Source: Micrococcales bacterium (GTDB lineage Bacteria > Actinomycetota > Actinomycetes > Actinomycetales > Dermatophilaceae). From it: 6,263 nucleotides of DNA. Both the position numbers and the translations under genes were made by a program. The stretch spans positions 1 through 6,263 of the forward strand of contig JAUNUZ010000148.1 in the NCBI GenBank assembly GCA_030537915.1, given 5' to 3'. The notes below the pieces were generated by a model that was not told where the DNA came from, did not search any database, and saw only the letters and a program-made list of their open reading frames with translations. Shown here one piece after another: positions 6,192 to 6,263 of the stretch. Numbering within the stretch: position 1 is the first letter of the stretch; each line of letters begins with the position of its first letter.

Positions 6192-6263
6192 TGGGGTATG
6201 GTGTAATTGGCAGCACGACTGATTCTGGTTCAGTTAGTCTAGGTTCGAGTCCTGGTACCCCAG
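6192..6263 (+). tRNA. tRNA-Gln, anticodon CUG
   Basis: A complete 72-nt cloverleaf reads through to the last base. The acceptor stem TGGGGTA (6192-6198) pairs fully with TACCCCA (6256-6262), and the discriminator is G6263. The D stem pairs GTGT (6201-6204) with GCAC (6213-6216), with GG in the loop. The anticodon stem ACTGA (6218-6222) pairs with TCAGT (6230-6234) around a loop with T33 and CTG at 6225-6227, which reads CAG codons. The T stem CTAGG/CCTGG (6239-6243 and 6251-6255) encloses TTCGAGT. The U1-A72 pair, G73 and U35-G36 are the known identity features of tRNA-Gln. Whether CCA is encoded cannot be seen, because the window stops. Base 37 is G, unlike the A37 of E. coli tRNA-Gln. It lies divergent to glnS. 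Confidence 0.95.

Noticed and set aside
6187..6196. CCCCTTGGGG inverted repeat at the 5' end of the tRNA as a regulatory hairpin
   Set aside because: The loop would be only 2 nt and would compete with a perfect 7-bp acceptor stem; chance complementarity to the acceptor strand is more likely.
5902..6216. A 104-codon minus-strand open frame spanning the glnS-tRNA interval
   Set aside because: It runs into the tRNA gene and the glnS 5' end, has an Arg-rich composition, and no ribosome binding site or domain was seen.

Overview
The window is high-GC DNA of actinobacterial character. The protein families are typical of that phylum, the codons strongly prefer G or C in third position, and the order FAH-family enzyme, gltX, HAD phosphatase, tRNA-Gln is a neighbourhood known from actinobacteria (in Mycobacterium tuberculosis an FAH-family gene, Rv2993c, lies beside the glutamyl-tRNA synthetase gene Rv2992c). 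Genus and family cannot be settled from the sequence; an actinomycete of the Micrococcales type would fit.

Layout from left to right. Positions 1-75 are three head-to-tail copies of a degenerate 25-bp repeat cut by the window edge. A plus-strand run follows: a secreted SGNH/GDSL esterase (143-1057), an FAH-family hydrolase or decarboxylase 6 nt further on (1064-1846), glutamyl-tRNA synthetase gltX (1898-3433, with a probable promoter of its own), and a HAD-family phosphatase whose likely GTG start overlaps the gltX stop (3430-4200). A 50-bp convergent gap with GC-rich hairpins separates this run from glutaminyl-tRNA synthetase glnS on the minus strand (5963-4251). Divergent from glnS, after a 228-bp intergenic stretch with two outward promoters, is a complete tRNA-Gln(CUG) gene (6192-6263) whose last base is the end of the window.

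The theme is Glu/Gln decoding: GltX charges tRNA-Glu, GlnS charges tRNA-Gln directly, and a cognate tRNA-Gln is next door. Many actinobacteria lack GlnRS and make Gln-tRNA through GluRS plus the GatCAB amidotransferase. The presence of glnS between the conserved gltX block and tRNA-Gln is therefore the most notable point. I see no mobile element, CRISPR array, phage gene, defence system or other evidently undescribed system. The rest is ordinary housekeeping sequence, with small points of interest in start sites, promoters and repeats.
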